Positions 26,754-36,832 are shown, counted from the first letter of the stretch. The stretch is DNA of 64,000 nt from Thermoplasmata archaeon (GCA_022750195.1 JAKIWE010000001.1:866672-930671); one strand, 5' to 3'. The notes: generated by a model not told the origin, from the letters alone. Program-made: numbers and translations.

Positions 26754-29288
26754 CTAGGTCCAGGCGATGTGGACCCAGAGGGTCGTGCTCCCGACGATCG
26801 CCGCTCCGCTCGACGGGCTCGCGGTGTGGCCCGCGACCGCGCCGACCGTGTAGGCGTAGGTGCCCGCCGGCTCCCAGAAGATCAGCTCGTGACCGGTCGT
26901 CCCCTTGGTGATCCCGTTGAGCGTGACGGTCCACGCCGTGGCGGGGGGGAGGCCGGTCTCACGGAAGATCACCTTCGTCAGGGTGAACGGCGTGAGCGGG
27001 TGCTGGTCGCCGCCGACCGAGATCGCGCCCCCGTCGTTGTACGGGAGGACGCCGAACGGGTCCGTCGCCGAGCCGTAGTTCCCCCAGTAGTTCCCGCCCT
27101 CGTAGTGGAGCCCCAGGATGTTGCCGGAGAGGACCCAGCCGTTGACGGTGCGCGTGTTGGTCGCCGCTTGAAGCGCGACGTTCCACCGGTCCGTCCAGAG
27201 ACCGGGCCCGCCGGTGTAGAGGTCGAAACCGGGGGTCGCCGCGGTGAACGGCGTCGTGAACGCGTTGTTGTAGATCAGGTCGCCCGACTCGTAGTCCTCG
27301 AAGCCGATCTGCGCTCCGCCGTTGGCGATCGTCCCGGGGTTGGCCGCCGTCGTGGTCGCGGCGGAGAAGTCGTTGCCCCAGACGACGTTGTTCGTGCCTC
27401 CGACCGACAGGTAGAGCCCCTGGCTCTGAACCTGGAAGCCGTTCCCGGCGATCAGGCTGTCGCTGACGTGCCAGAACAACGCGCTCACCTGGAAGGAGTT
27501 CTGGAACCAGCCCCAGCCGGTGATCTGCGGGTTGTTGACGAGCGAGACGTGCTCGGCGTTGTAGACCTGCAGCTGAAGGTTGTTCGAGAGCGGCGTCCCG
27601 AACCGAGCCGCCTCGGCCCCCTCCGCCGGCAGCGAGTAGGAGACCGCGAAGTCGGGGAGTCCGCTGGCCGTGACGTAGGCCGTGGTGTCGGCGAGGAACA
27701 GCCCGGGGAACACGGGGAAGAAGAAGTCGTTGAACTCCCCGAACAGCGGCGAGATCGGCCCGACACCGTTGTTGTCGAGGACGTACGGGTGGGTGACCGT
27801 CCCCGTTCCGCCCGCCTGGGAGATCGCGGCGAGCTGCGCGTTGTTCCAGGCCCAGAGGGGCGTGTAGACGCCCTTGCTCGCATCGGCTACGAGGTTCACC
27901 GTGAGGTGGGAGCTCGCACTGACCGTGGAGGTCACCGCGCGGTAGTCGCTCAACAGGATCTTCCAGGTGTAGGTGCCGGGCGGGAGCTGGAAGGTAGCGG
28001 TGCCGGCCGCCGGGAACGGCGCCCAGGCCGCGTTCGCAGTGCTGAACGAACCGCCGGTCCAGGCGAAGACGAACGCGTTGGACGGCGTGACGGTCAAGGT
28101 CGTCTTCACCGAACCGCTGTGCGTCCCGACGAGGCCCCAGAGCGGCTGGAGGAGCGACGGGCCACCGCCGAGGACCGCGACCGGGTTGGTGCCACCCGCC
28201 GTCCACTCGGCGATCCCTTCGGAGGTCTCGCCGGTGTCGGTCCCGAAGCTCGAGCCTGCGGGTACGACCTTGTAGGTCGCCGACCCGTTCGGCAGCGTCC
28301 AGAGCCCCATCGTCGCGTCGATCCCGAGGAGCGTCGTCGTCGTGCCGCCGCCGGGCCCGCCGATCATCACTTCAGCGTCGTTGAGGAGGCCGAGCGGGTT
28401 GGTCGCTTTCCCGTTGATCTGGTAGACCGGCATCGGCGCGCGCGGTGGGTGCGCGAGGGCCGACGAGTTGAACTCGACCTGGTCGTAGGAGCCCTGGTAG
28501 TTCGTCCCGTTCGCCGCGGTGATGGAGTAGTTGAAGAAGATCGTCGGGCGGTTGTTCACGACGCTCGCGTTGTTCCAGAGCGCGATCGTGAACGGGGTTG
28601 GCATGTAGAACGCCGGGCCGACGGTGTAGTAGAAGACGCCCGGGACGACCTGCCCCGAGTAGCTGTAGAGGGTACTGGTCTGCATGCCGGCGGTCGGGGA
28701 GCTGAAGTTCCAGATGTTGTCCTCGATGTAGAGGACGCCCGTGCTCGCCTGGTAGACCGGCACGTTCTGGATCCAGTACTGACCGCTGGTGTTGCCCAGC
28801 ACGTCGACGTTCGTCGCTACGGTGTTCAGTTGCAGGGTAAAGTAATCCGGCGAGGTGGACGACAGGAGGAACGGGTCGACGCTACCTACGTGGACGACGG
28901 CCTCGACGCTCTTGGTGTAGGAGATCGTGCCGACGTTGACTCCGCCGGACTTGTGGACGCCGAAGTAGCCGAGCCCCATCGGAGCCGGGGCGGCCGAGTA
29001 GAGAGGCTGCACGACTCCGTTGACGACGGAGGGGTGGGAGTTGATGTTGGGCAGGAGCACGTCCCGCGTTGGAATGTGGTTCTCGCGAATCGCCGTGAGG
29101 GCCTTTTGCACGGTCGGGTTCACGGTAGCAGCGGTCGCGTGGGTCGGTACAGCGGCGCTGGCGGGTGTATGCGCCGCCGAGGCGACGTGAGGAGTCCCGG
29201 CGGCCGCACCGAGCGCGCCGGACGGGATCAGCATGATCGCCGCGAAAGCCACTGCCACCAGAACGAGACCGCGCGCTAGGGCTGTCAT
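26754..29288 (-). CDS. thermopsin-like (A5) secreted protease with C-terminal 'ETGLP' module
   Basis: 'MGLGYFGVHKSGG','LNTVATNVDVLGNTSGQYWIQNVPVYQASTGVLYIEDNIWNFSSP' typical of thermopsins; signal peptide. Confidence 0.85.
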   Translation of the reverse strand: MTALARGLVLVAVAFAAIMLIPSGALGAAAGTPHVASAAHTPASAAVPTHATAATVNPTVQKALTAIRENHIPTRDVLLPNINSHPSVVNGVVQPLYSAAPAPMGLGYFGVHKSGGVNVGTISYTKSVEAVVHVGSVDPFLLSSTSPDYFTLQLNTVATNVDVLGNTSGQYWIQNVPVYQASTGVLYIEDNIWNFSSPTAGMQTSTLYSYSGQVVPGVFYYTVGPAFYMPTPFTIALWNNASVVNNRPTIFFNYSITAANGTNYQGSYDQVEFNSSALAHPPRAPMPVYQINGKATNPLGLLNDAEVMIGGPGGGTTTTLLGIDATMGLWTLPNGSATYKVVPAGSSFGTDTGETSEGIAEWTAGGTNPVAVLGGGPSLLQPLWGLVGTHSGSVKTTLTVTPSNAFVFAWTGGSFSTANAAWAPFPAAGTATFQLPPGTYTWKILLSDYRAVTSTVSASSHLTVNLVADASKGVYTPLWAWNNAQLAAISQAGGTGTVTHPYVLDNNGVGPISPLFGEFNDFFFPVFPGLFLADTTAYVTASGLPDFAVSYSLPAEGAEAARFGTPLSNNLQLQVYNAEHVSLVNNPQITGWGWFQNSFQVSALFWHVSDSLIAGNGFQVQSQGLYLSVGGTNNVVWGNDFSAATTTAANPGTIANGGAQIGFEDYESGDLIYNNAFTTPFTAATPGFDLYTGGPGLWTDRWNVALQAATNTRTVNGWVLSGNILGLHYEGGNYWGNYGSATDPFGVLPYNDGGAISVGGDQHPLTPFTLTKVIFRETGLPPATAWTVTLNGITKGTTGHELIFWEPAGTYAYTVGAVAGHTASPSSGAAIVGSTTLWVHIAWT

Positions 29289-29374
29289 GGGTCGGGCGGA
29301 CGTATAACCCCTCTATAAACCTCGCTGTTTCGCTCACTCGTGAGAGCGGCGGGCGCCCCTGACAGCGGTGTTCG

Positions 29375-30670
29375 TCAGCTTGCCTTTGCCGCCGCCGAGG
29401 GCGGCGGAGAACCGCGTACCTGCGGCAGGGGGTACCGCAGGATCGCTGCCACGCCCGCGAACGCCTTCTGCAGCATCTCTCCTTCTTCACTCTCGCTTGA
29501 GATGAGTCGGATCTTGGCGCCGGAAGTCTCCGCACGACGGAAGAGCCCCTCGACGTAGTCTTCCTCCGCGGTCTTCGTCAGCGCGGGCTGACCGCACTGC
29601 GGGCACGGCCCGTCAAGGAGCTTGTCGACCTCCTCGTCGGGTACGGTTCGGTGGAATTCGCGGCCGCACTGGGCGCACTTCAGGTCGAGGCGGCGTCGAC
29701 GGAGCCCTTCGGAGAGCAACAGGGTGTCGACGGCGCCCGCGTCGAGCGCGCGCTGGACGTCGGCTTCGCCGTACGCCGCGAGACCCTCCTCAGCGCGGCG
29801 GATCTCGCCCATCAGCTTCTGGATGATGCGCTTCTCCTCCGTCAGTTCGATGCCGTGGAGCGTCTGCGTCGCCCGTTCGACGAGTTCCTTGAGTCCGTAC
29901 TCGTCGGTGTACCCGACGTCGAACAGCGGCTGGACGACCTTCTGCTGGAGCTCGTAGTGGAGGTAGTTCTCCTTGTAGAAGTACTCCTTCGTCGCCCCCG
30001 GTCCCCCGAGGAGGATCCCTTTGAGCTGGTCCTTCTTCGGCAGGAACAGGTCGTTCGACATCTCCCCACATTTGACGAAGAACTCGTGGGCCGCGTGCTC
30101 GATCATCCGCTCGAACCGGTGGGCCGACTGACCTCCGCGGCCGTGCTTGGAAGGGACCAGCGACTGCCGGTTCTTCACGGTCTCGATGCGTTTGCCGCGC
30201 AGCCAACCGAGCGTCACTTCGGCGCGGTCCATCACGACGAGCCCCCAGAGGTCCGGCTCGTGGACCATCGAGAGCAGCGGGTCGAGGTAGAAGGTCGAAT
30301 CGCACCGGTAGAGGTAGGTGTTGAGCGGCTCGGGCGGCTCGACGATGTAGGTGACGTTCTCCGTCTTGTCCGCGCCGATCGCCTTCGCGCCGACGAAGAA
30401 CGCGACGCCGTTCGTCGGCGGGGTCTTGAAGGCCCGGACGCGGCCCATGAGCGATTCGATCGCCCACATGACGTTCTTCCGGGTCGTGCGGCTCTTGATG
30501 TTCGAGCTCTGCGCGTACTCGTTCCGCAGGTAGCCCATCACTTCGGCGATCTGCCGGGTGGGCGAGACGTAGAGCGAGATCAGCTCGGTCGCGCGCCCGC
30601 GGCAGGCCTTGATCTCATCGAGCTTGCGCTGGAAGGAGTACCGCGCGAGCTGCGTGTCGGGGGTGCTCAT
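29375..30670 (-). CDS. prf1: peptide chain release factor aRF1
   Basis: NIKS motif in 'AQSSNIKSRTTRKNV'; GGPG ('LLGGPGATKEYF'); C-terminal Cys pairs. Confidence 0.95.
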   Translation of the reverse strand: MSTPDTQLARYSFQRKLDEIKACRGRATELISLYVSPTRQIAEVMGYLRNEYAQSSNIKSRTTRKNVMWAIESLMGRVRAFKTPPTNGVAFFVGAKAIGADKTENVTYIVEPPEPLNTYLYRCDSTFYLDPLLSMVHEPDLWGLVVMDRAEVTLGWLRGKRIETVKNRQSLVPSKHGRGGQSAHRFERMIEHAAHEFFVKCGEMSNDLFLPKKDQLKGILLGGPGATKEYFYKENYLHYELQQKVVQPLFDVGYTDEYGLKELVERATQTLHGIELTEEKRIIQKLMGEIRRAEEGLAAYGEADVQRALDAGAVDTLLLSEGLRRRRLDLKCAQCGREFHRTVPDEEVDKLLDGPCPQCGQPALTKTAEEDYVEGLFRRAETSGAKIRLISSESEEGEMLQKAFAGVAAILRYPLPQVRGSPPPSAAAKAS

Positions 30671-30765
30671 TGCACGCGCCCCCGGAACTGGCCCGCTACA
30701 CCGCGCGGGAGGTCACGTGCACCACCGGACCCGAATGGGGAGGCCCCCTCGCCGGGGCGGTGCAG

Positions 30766-31089
30766 TCAGAGGAGCTTGCGAATGTGCTCGTCGATGACCT
30801 CTTCGGGGTACGCCCCGACGATCCGGTCGACGAGCTTGCCTTCCTTGAAGAACAGCAACGTGGGGATGCTCATGATCCCGAGGGCGCCGGCCTTGTCGCC
30901 GTGGTCATCGCTGTTGAGCTTGCCGAAGGCGACCTTTCCGTTGTACCGGTCGCTGAGCCGGTCCACGATCGGAGAGACCATCCGGCAGGGGCCACACCAC
31001 GGCGCCCAGACGTCCACGACCGCGACCTTGTTCCCGGAGGCGAACTTGTCGAACCCTCCCCCGTCGAGTTCTTGGACCGGCATGGACAT
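30766..31089 (-). CDS. trxA: thioredoxin
   Basis: 'VDVWAPWCGPCRMVSPIVDRLSDRY'; 107 aa. Confidence 0.92.
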   Translation of the reverse strand: MSMPVQELDGGGFDKFASGNKVAVVDVWAPWCGPCRMVSPIVDRLSDRYNGKVAFGKLNSDDHGDKAGALGIMSIPTLLFFKEGKLVDRIVGAYPEEVIDEHIRKLL

Positions 31090-31124
31090 CCTCGACGAAT
31101 CAGGCCCGGCCGGCTATAAATCCG

Positions 31125-32045
31125 TTGGGCTGTGGGTTGAGCGCGATTCATCTGGTGGCGGCCGCGTCGGCACCGGAGCTTGTCGGTGGATACGTCGTCT
31201 TCCGACAATCTATGACCCGGAACGACTATTCCTCCCGGATGACACGAAATCCTTCGCCGGAGCTGGATCTGGTCCCCACCGCCTCGCCAGGCGCCACCGT
31301 CCCCTCCGGAGTGGGCCTCCCTCGGTCGCCCCTCCTCCTCACTCCTGCCGCGCGCAAGGGGATGCGACACCGGATGCTCCTCCTTCGGCAGGCCGGAGTC
31401 GACCGAGTGCAACAGCTGACGGGCGCCTCGTCGACCGACCTCAAGGTTTGGCGCCACGAGCTTCAGGAGAGCGCGTTGCCGGACCTGCTGTTGCAGCGCG
31501 GGGCCGGCCTCGCCTTTGCGCGCGAGCTTCCCCAGGGGCCCCTCCTCTACCTCCTCGTTCGAGCCCTTCGCCCTCGAAAGATCGTGGAGACTGGGGTCGG
31601 TCCCGGCTACTCGACCGCGTGGCTGCTCGCCGCGCTCAACGATAACGGCGGCGGCGAACTCGTGTCGATCGGCCCGGGGCCGATCGCCGGTCGGCCCTCG
31701 GGCGTCCACGACTACAGCGTCGGCCAATTCGTACATCCTTCGCTCCGAGCCCGGTGGACGCTCGTGCTCGGCAACACGGAGGAGCGGGTCCGCCAGATCC
31801 TGAACGGTGGTGGACCTATCGACCTGTTCTTCTACGACAACGGACCGAGCGCCGACCGGGCCCGGTTCGAGCTCCGAACGGCGTGGGGTTCCCTGAGCGA
31901 GCGGGCCGTCTTGCTGGCTCACCATGTCGACGCCAATCCGGTGTGGGCGGAGTTCTGCACGGCGCAAGGATCGGCCGCGCAGATCCTCGACCCCGGACCG
32001 CCCCCCATGGGCGCGGTGTCCGTGCGATCGGGTGCGCGGTTCTAG
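31125..32045 (+). CDS. class I SAM-dependent methyltransferase (start may be 31212)
   Basis: 'IVETGVGPGYSTAWLLAALNDNGGGELVSIGPGP', 'PIDLFFYDNGPS'. Confidence 0.75.
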   Translation: MGCGLSAIHLVAAASAPELVGGYVVFRQSMTRNDYSSRMTRNPSPELDLVPTASPGATVPSGVGLPRSPLLLTPAARKGMRHRMLLLRQAGVDRVQQLTGASSTDLKVWRHELQESALPDLLLQRGAGLAFARELPQGPLLYLLVRALRPRKIVETGVGPGYSTAWLLAALNDNGGGELVSIGPGPIAGRPSGVHDYSVGQFVHPSLRARWTLVLGNTEERVRQILNGGGPIDLFFYDNGPSADRARFELRTAWGSLSERAVLLAHHVDANPVWAEFCTAQGSAAQILDPGPPPMGAVSVRSGARF

Positions 32046-32569
32046 CGCTCGAGCTCCTCGACGAGGTGCTGGACCGACGGCAGGATCAGCTTGTCGAGCG
32101 CGGTGCGCACCGCGCGCTCGGAACCCGGTAGAGCGAAGACCGGCTTGCCCCGGACCAGGAAGAGCGTGGCACGGCTGAGGAGCGCGAGCGGGCCCACCTC
32201 GGCGAAGCTCAGGGAGCGGTAGAGCTCGCCGAAGCCCGGCAGCACCTTGCCTCCCATCGCCTCGAGCGCGTTGACCGTCAGGTCCCGCGAGCTCACGCCC
32301 GTCCCTCCGACCGTGACGACCGCCTCGACGGGGATCTCCCCCAGGTACGGGTCGAGCTTCTCGCGAACGTCGGCGACCGAGTTCGCGACGAGGTCGTAGT
32401 GGACCTTCTTGTGGCCGGCATGGGAGATCAGCTCCACCGCGAGGTGGCCGGAGACGTCGTCCTCCTCGGTATGCGTGTCGGAGACCGAGAGGATGACGAA
32501 GCCGATCGAGCGGCCTCCGCCGAGGTGGTGGCGGGAGGCCGGGCTCGCCTCCGGGTGCGGTTCGCTCAT
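32042..32569 (-). CDS. moaB: MoaB/MogA molybdenum cofactor protein
   Basis: 'VVTVGGTGVSSRDLTVNALEAMGGKVLPGFGELYRSLSFAEVGPLALLSRA..PVFALPGSERAV'. Confidence 0.92.
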   Translation of the reverse strand: MSEPHPEASPASRHHLGGGRSIGFVILSVSDTHTEEDDVSGHLAVELISHAGHKKVHYDLVANSVADVREKLDPYLGEIPVEAVVTVGGTGVSSRDLTVNALEAMGGKVLPGFGELYRSLSFAEVGPLALLSRATLFLVRGKPVFALPGSERAVRTALDKLILPSVQHLVEELER

Positions 32570-33018
32570 CGGCCCTTCGGCATCGCGCGCTTCACTTTCT
32601 GCGTGACGCGGATGCCGTCGATGCGCGCGATCGGGTAGAGGCCCTTTGCGTCCTTCTCGAGGTACTTCACCATGTCCCACACCGTCAGCAGCGACACCGT
32701 CGCGCCGACCAGCGCCTCCATCTCCACGCCGGTCCGGCCGACCGACTCCGCCTCCGCCGCGACGCGGACGTCGCGGGAGCGGAGCTCGATCTCGACGGAG
32801 CTCCCGGTCAGGGGCAACGGATGACAGTGAGGGATCAGTTCAGCGGTCCTCTTCATGGCGAGCAGCCCCGCGAGCTCGCCGGTATGGAGAGCGTCGCCCT
32901 TCGCGACCTTGCCCCGCCGGATCGCCTTGAGGGTCCGGGGTCGCAACCGAAGCGTTCCACGGGCCACGGCCCGACGGTACACGACCGGCTTGGCGGAGAT
33001 CGCGCTCTGACGGACCAT
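32566..33018 (-). CDS. moaC: cyclic pyranopterin monophosphate synthase
   Basis: 'KGDALHTGELAGLLAMKRTAELIPHCHPLPL', 'GRTGVEMEALVGATVSLLTVWDMVKYLEKD'; ATG at 33018. Confidence 0.93.
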   Translation of the reverse strand: MVRQSAISAKPVVYRRAVARGTLRLRPRTLKAIRRGKVAKGDALHTGELAGLLAMKRTAELIPHCHPLPLTGSSVEIELRSRDVRVAAEAESVGRTGVEMEALVGATVSLLTVWDMVKYLEKDAKGLYPIARIDGIRVTQKVKRAMPKGR

Positions 33019-33023
33019 CGGGC

Positions 33024-34010
33024 TCACGCCCCGCTCGGCCGCGTGAGGGCGAGCTTGGCGAGGACCGCCTCGAGCTGAAGCCGGTCGCTGGCCCCTTGGG
33101 CGAGGCGGAAGTCGATCTCGGCGAGGTACTCGACCAGCCGGATCTTGTCGAGCGGAGAGATCGTCGCGTCGGGGAGCGACGGCAGGTAGCTGTGGATCGA
33201 CCGGATGATATCCTCCCCGGAGGCCCCGCGGTCCGCGATCAGGGCCAACAGGCGCGTCCGTGCCCCCGGAAAGTCGCCCCGGAGGGCGCTCAGCAGCATC
33301 CCCTCGACCTCCGAACGGAGCGGGACGGTCGCGCATTCGGCGATCGTCGCCTCGGTGATGTGTTCGGCGTACGTGGCGGCGAGCTGCAGCAAGTTGATCG
33401 CGCGCCGAAGGTCGCCGTCGCTCGCCGCCAGGATCGCGGCGTAGGCGCCCGCGTCGACCTTCTTGTCCTCCGCCGCCACGATGGTCTCGAGACGGCGCTG
33501 CATGTCCTGCGGCCCGAGCGACCGGAATCGGAACACGGCACACCGGGACTGGATCGGCTCGATGATCCGGGAGGAGTAGTTGCAGGAGAGGATGAACCGA
33601 CAGGCGGCGCTGTGTCGCTCCATCAGGCGGCGGAGCGAGGCTTGGGCCTCTTGGGTCAGGTTGTCGGCCTCGTCGAGGAACAGCAGTTTGAAGCTCGCCG
33701 CGCCCCCCATCGATGCGCTCCGGGCATAGTTCTTGATCGTCGTTCGGACGGTCTCGATCCCCCGCTCGTCGGAGGCGTTGAGCTCGAGGAAGCTCTGACG
33801 CCAGCTCTCGCCGTACAGGTCTCGGGCGAGCGCCAGCGCGGCCGTCGTCTTGCCGGTGCCCGGCGAGCCCGCGAACAGGAGGTGGGGGAGGGACTTCTTC
33901 TCGGCGTACGCCGTCAGGAACGGGACGATCCCTTCCTGCCCCACCATGTCCCGGAGCGAGTGGGGTCGGTACTTCTCGACCCACACTACGTCGGTGGTCG
34001 ACGCTGCCAC
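33024..34010 (-). CDS. rfcS: replication factor C small subunit
   Basis: 'WVEKYRPHSLRDMVGQEG','LLFAGSPGTGKTTAALALARDLYG','LFLDEADNLTQEAQASLRRLME'. Confidence 0.96.
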   Translation of the reverse strand: MAASTTDVVWVEKYRPHSLRDMVGQEGIVPFLTAYAEKKSLPHLLFAGSPGTGKTTAALALARDLYGESWRQSFLELNASDERGIETVRTTIKNYARSASMGGAASFKLLFLDEADNLTQEAQASLRRLMERHSAACRFILSCNYSSRIIEPIQSRCAVFRFRSLGPQDMQRRLETIVAAEDKKVDAGAYAAILAASDGDLRRAINLLQLAATYAEHITEATIAECATVPLRSEVEGMLLSALRGDFPGARTRLLALIADRGASGEDIIRSIHSYLPSLPDATISPLDKIRLVEYLAEIDFRLAQGASDRLQLEAVLAKLALTRPSGA

Positions 34011-34054
34011 GATTCGCCGCCGGGCGGTCGTGGAGGGGGCGGCCTCTTTACGGT

Positions 34055-34930
34055 TTGCCCCGGCGCAGCGGCCTGCGTGGTGGCTCGCATGCCACCGAGG
34101 GATTATCGGGGTCGCGGGCTTCGTGGCCCGAGGTCCTTCGCTTGCGCGAACTGCTCGCCCACATCCAATTCCGCGGCACCATTCGCGAACGGTCCGTCGA
34201 GCCGTTCCTCCGGATGTTCGCCGCCCTTCGGACCAAGCGGCGCGTTCGGGGCGTTCTGTTCGATATCTCGAGCGGCGGTGGCGGGAGCGTACCTTCGACG
34301 GACCTGTACCTGGCGGTCAAGCGACTGAACGCGGTCAAGCCGGTCGTCGCGTCGATCGGGTCGATCGGCGCCTCGGGCGCCTACCTGGCCGCGCTCGGCG
34401 CGCGGAAGATCTTCGCGTACCCGGAGTCCGGGGTCGGCTCCATCGGCGTCGTGCTCCCGCACATCGCCGTCGGGGGGCTCCTCGACAAGCTCGGCGTACA
34501 GGTCGAGCTCATCCACCAGGGACGCCACAAGGACGCCTACCAGGGGTTGCGCGCCCTGACCGACGAGGAGCGTACGAAGCTCCTCGCGGTGACCGAGCAG
34601 AACTACCGTTCGTTCGTCGAGGTCGTGGCCCGCGAGCGGAACAAGTCGATCTCCGACGTCCTCCCTCTCGCCACCGGGGAGTTCTGGAGCGGGCAGCAGG
34701 CGCTCGGGCTCGGCCTCGTGGACGCGCTCGGCGACCGGGAGGCCGCCCTCGAGGAGCTCGGGCGACTGACCGGGGTTTCGACGAAGCGAACCGTGTTCGT
34801 GGCTCCTCGTCGTCCGTTCCTCGAGCGCGTCCTCGCCGGGACGGCGGCTCCGCTGATCGCACCGGCGGTCCGCGGTTTGGGCGAGCTGGTCGAGGACGCG
34901 GTGCTCGACCAGATCCTCGGTCGACCCTAG
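34055..34930 (+). CDS. sppA: SppA-like signal peptide peptidase (S49)
   Basis: 'GVLFDISSGGGGSVPSTDLYLAVKRL','KPVVASIGSIGASGAYLAALGARKIFAYPESGVGSIGVV'. Confidence 0.85.
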   Translation: MPRRSGLRGGSHATEGLSGSRASWPEVLRLRELLAHIQFRGTIRERSVEPFLRMFAALRTKRRVRGVLFDISSGGGGSVPSTDLYLAVKRLNAVKPVVASIGSIGASGAYLAALGARKIFAYPESGVGSIGVVLPHIAVGGLLDKLGVQVELIHQGRHKDAYQGLRALTDEERTKLLAVTEQNYRSFVEVVARERNKSISDVLPLATGEFWSGQQALGLGLVDALGDREAALEELGRLTGVSTKRTVFVAPRRPFLERVLAGTAAPLIAPAVRGLGELVEDAVLDQILGRP

Positions 34931-35124
34931 CGCCCGATCCCGCTCGGAGGGGACCTCGACGGTCCCCCGACGGACGGGGAGTTACCGCAGCACGACCATC
35001 CGAGTCCTCGGTCGGAGGTCGGAAGGCCGTTCGCTCGTCGACCCCCTCCGCCCTTCGGACGCGACCCGAACGTCGAGCTAGCCCCAGCGCGAAGCGCCTG
35101 GTCCTACGAACGCCTGGCGGATCG

Positions 35125-36612
35125 TCACGACTTGCGTTTTCCCATCCAAGGAACGGCCCACAGTAGGAAGTCCTGCTCGGACGGTGGAACCGATCCCCCG
35201 GCCTCCCGAATGCGGCTGAGCTCGTCCTCGATCCGCTGACGTTCCGTGATGTCCAGGACGGTCCCGGTGATCTTGGCGGCATGGCCGTCCTCGACCCCGG
35301 TGATCTGGAGTTTGCCCACCACCGTGCGCCGCTCTCCCCCGGGGAGGAGGAGTCGATACCGGTTCTCCTTGGCGACGTGATTCCGTGGGTCCGTCGAACG
35401 CATGGCCGCTCGGAGCTCCGTGAGAAACGGTTCCTGGTCGTCGGGGTGGACATGTTCCAGCGCCCTCGACAGGACGACCGAAAACCGCTCTTCTCCGTAG
35501 CCGAAGATCCGGTACATCTCCTCGGTCCACACTGTCTTCCGGGAGGCGACGTCGAACGTCCATTGCCCGACGTTGGCGAACGACCGGGCTTCGTCGAGCT
35601 GAACGGTGCGCTCCCGCAGCATGAGCTGCAGCTCTTTGCGGGCGTGATTCAGTTCGCCCTCGACCCGGTCGTGTTCAGCGACATCGGCGGCTACGAGGAG
35701 CGCCGTCAACGCGAGCGACCCGATGAAGACGCGGAGCGCGAGCAGCGAAACGGACGTGGGCAAGGTCGCGAACGGGCCTAGCCCCGACACCGTGGCTGCG
35801 ATGGCGACCACCGACACGACGCTCGTCGAGACGGCCGCCCCGGCGGGGCCGAATCGGAAGGCGGCCCACACGATCGGCGGCAGAACGAGGAAGACCAGCG
35901 GATATCCGCCGAGCACCGATCCGGGACTCCGCGCGAACACGAGCAACGCGGTACTGACGGTGATCAGCCCGAGCGCGGCGACCTCCGGCCGGCCCGGGGT
36001 TGAGAACGCCGGGCGGGATGTCGAGCGGAGCGGGGCGACGGCCAGAAGGAGGCCCCCCACCTCGATCGCGCCGATCGAATCCCCGAGCCAGTACGGTACC
36101 CAGGTACGGAGGAGGTCCGCCGGTCGGGCCAGATGGGCCAACCACAGGCTCGTCGTGCCGACCGTTGCGGCGATGGTCGAGGCGAGGAATCCGGAGAGCA
36201 GAGCGAAAGCGAGCACCGTCTGGGGTCGCTCCAGCGCCCTTTTCCCGGAGGCGTAACGGACGGCAAGGTAGGCCCCGACGAGCCCCTCCATCGTGTTTCC
36301 TGAAGCGATTCCGAGCGTGCTCGAAAGGTCCCACGTGGTAGTGAGATTGACGAAAAAGGCACCCACAAAGACCGCGGGCCAGAGCTCGGCGCCGCCCAGC
36401 ACCAACGCGGCGATGGCGATGCCCGTCGGGGGCCAGACCGCCGAGACGCTCGCGTTCCCGGTGGCCAGGAACAGTCCGGCTTTCCCCGCTACGAAGTACG
36501 CCGCACCGAGAAGCATCAGGTTGAGGGCCAGACGAGTACGTCGGCGTCGCTTATCGGCTGGGACCGGTCCGCCGGGCGGGTCGAGCCCGTCCGCATGACC
36601 CTCTTCGACCAC
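35125..36612 (-). CDS. MASE1-domain membrane sensor with PAS domain, no recognisable kinase or cyclase output
   Basis: 'VSAVWPPTGIAIAALVLGGAELWPAVFVGAFFVNL' MASE1; PAS/PAC 'YRIFGYGEERF..EHVHPDDQEPFLTELR..ITGTVLDITERQRIEDEL'; ends about 30 aa later. Confidence 0.8.
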   Translation of the reverse strand: MVEEGHADGLDPPGGPVPADKRRRRTRLALNLMLLGAAYFVAGKAGLFLATGNASVSAVWPPTGIAIAALVLGGAELWPAVFVGAFFVNLTTTWDLSSTLGIASGNTMEGLVGAYLAVRYASGKRALERPQTVLAFALLSGFLASTIAATVGTTSLWLAHLARPADLLRTWVPYWLGDSIGAIEVGGLLLAVAPLRSTSRPAFSTPGRPEVAALGLITVSTALLVFARSPGSVLGGYPLVFLVLPPIVWAAFRFGPAGAAVSTSVVSVVAIAATVSGLGPFATLPTSVSLLALRVFIGSLALTALLVAADVAEHDRVEGELNHARKELQLMLRERTVQLDEARSFANVGQWTFDVASRKTVWTEEMYRIFGYGEERFSVVLSRALEHVHPDDQEPFLTELRAAMRSTDPRNHVAKENRYRLLLPGGERRTVVGKLQITGVEDGHAAKITGTVLDITERQRIEDELSRIREAGGSVPPSEQDFLLWAVPWMGKRKS

Positions 36613-36802
36613 GGCGCATGGCCCGATCCTCTAGGAGGCCCGGGACGTCCTTAGGCTCCAAATACCGTAGCCAAAGTTAAAGAACGTATGGACGGGATTT
36701 TCCCTCGCCCCAGTACCCAGCGTGTCCCCGGACACTGCGGTCTCGGCCGGACTCGTCCGATCGCGCGGCGGAATCCCCGGCCGGGCGGCGGCACACCAGC
36801 CA

Positions 36803-36809
36803 TTTATAT
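36803..36809 (+). promoter_or_regulatory. putative TATA box for sec61-beta
   Basis: TTTATAT about 25-30 nt upstream of the GTG start (36833), consistent with a leaderless archaeal promoter. Confidence 0.6.
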
Positions 36810-36832
36810 CCGTCCGCCGTCTCAAAATTGCC

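Noticed and set aside
26568-29279. 903-aa plus-strand ORF
   Set aside because: Antisense to the thermopsin gene; Arg/Asp/Val-rich composition typical of GC-driven shadow ORFs.
32566-33984. 472-aa ORF as one protein
   Set aside because: Only the last ~151 codons (moaC) are real; the upstream part is out of frame over rfcS.
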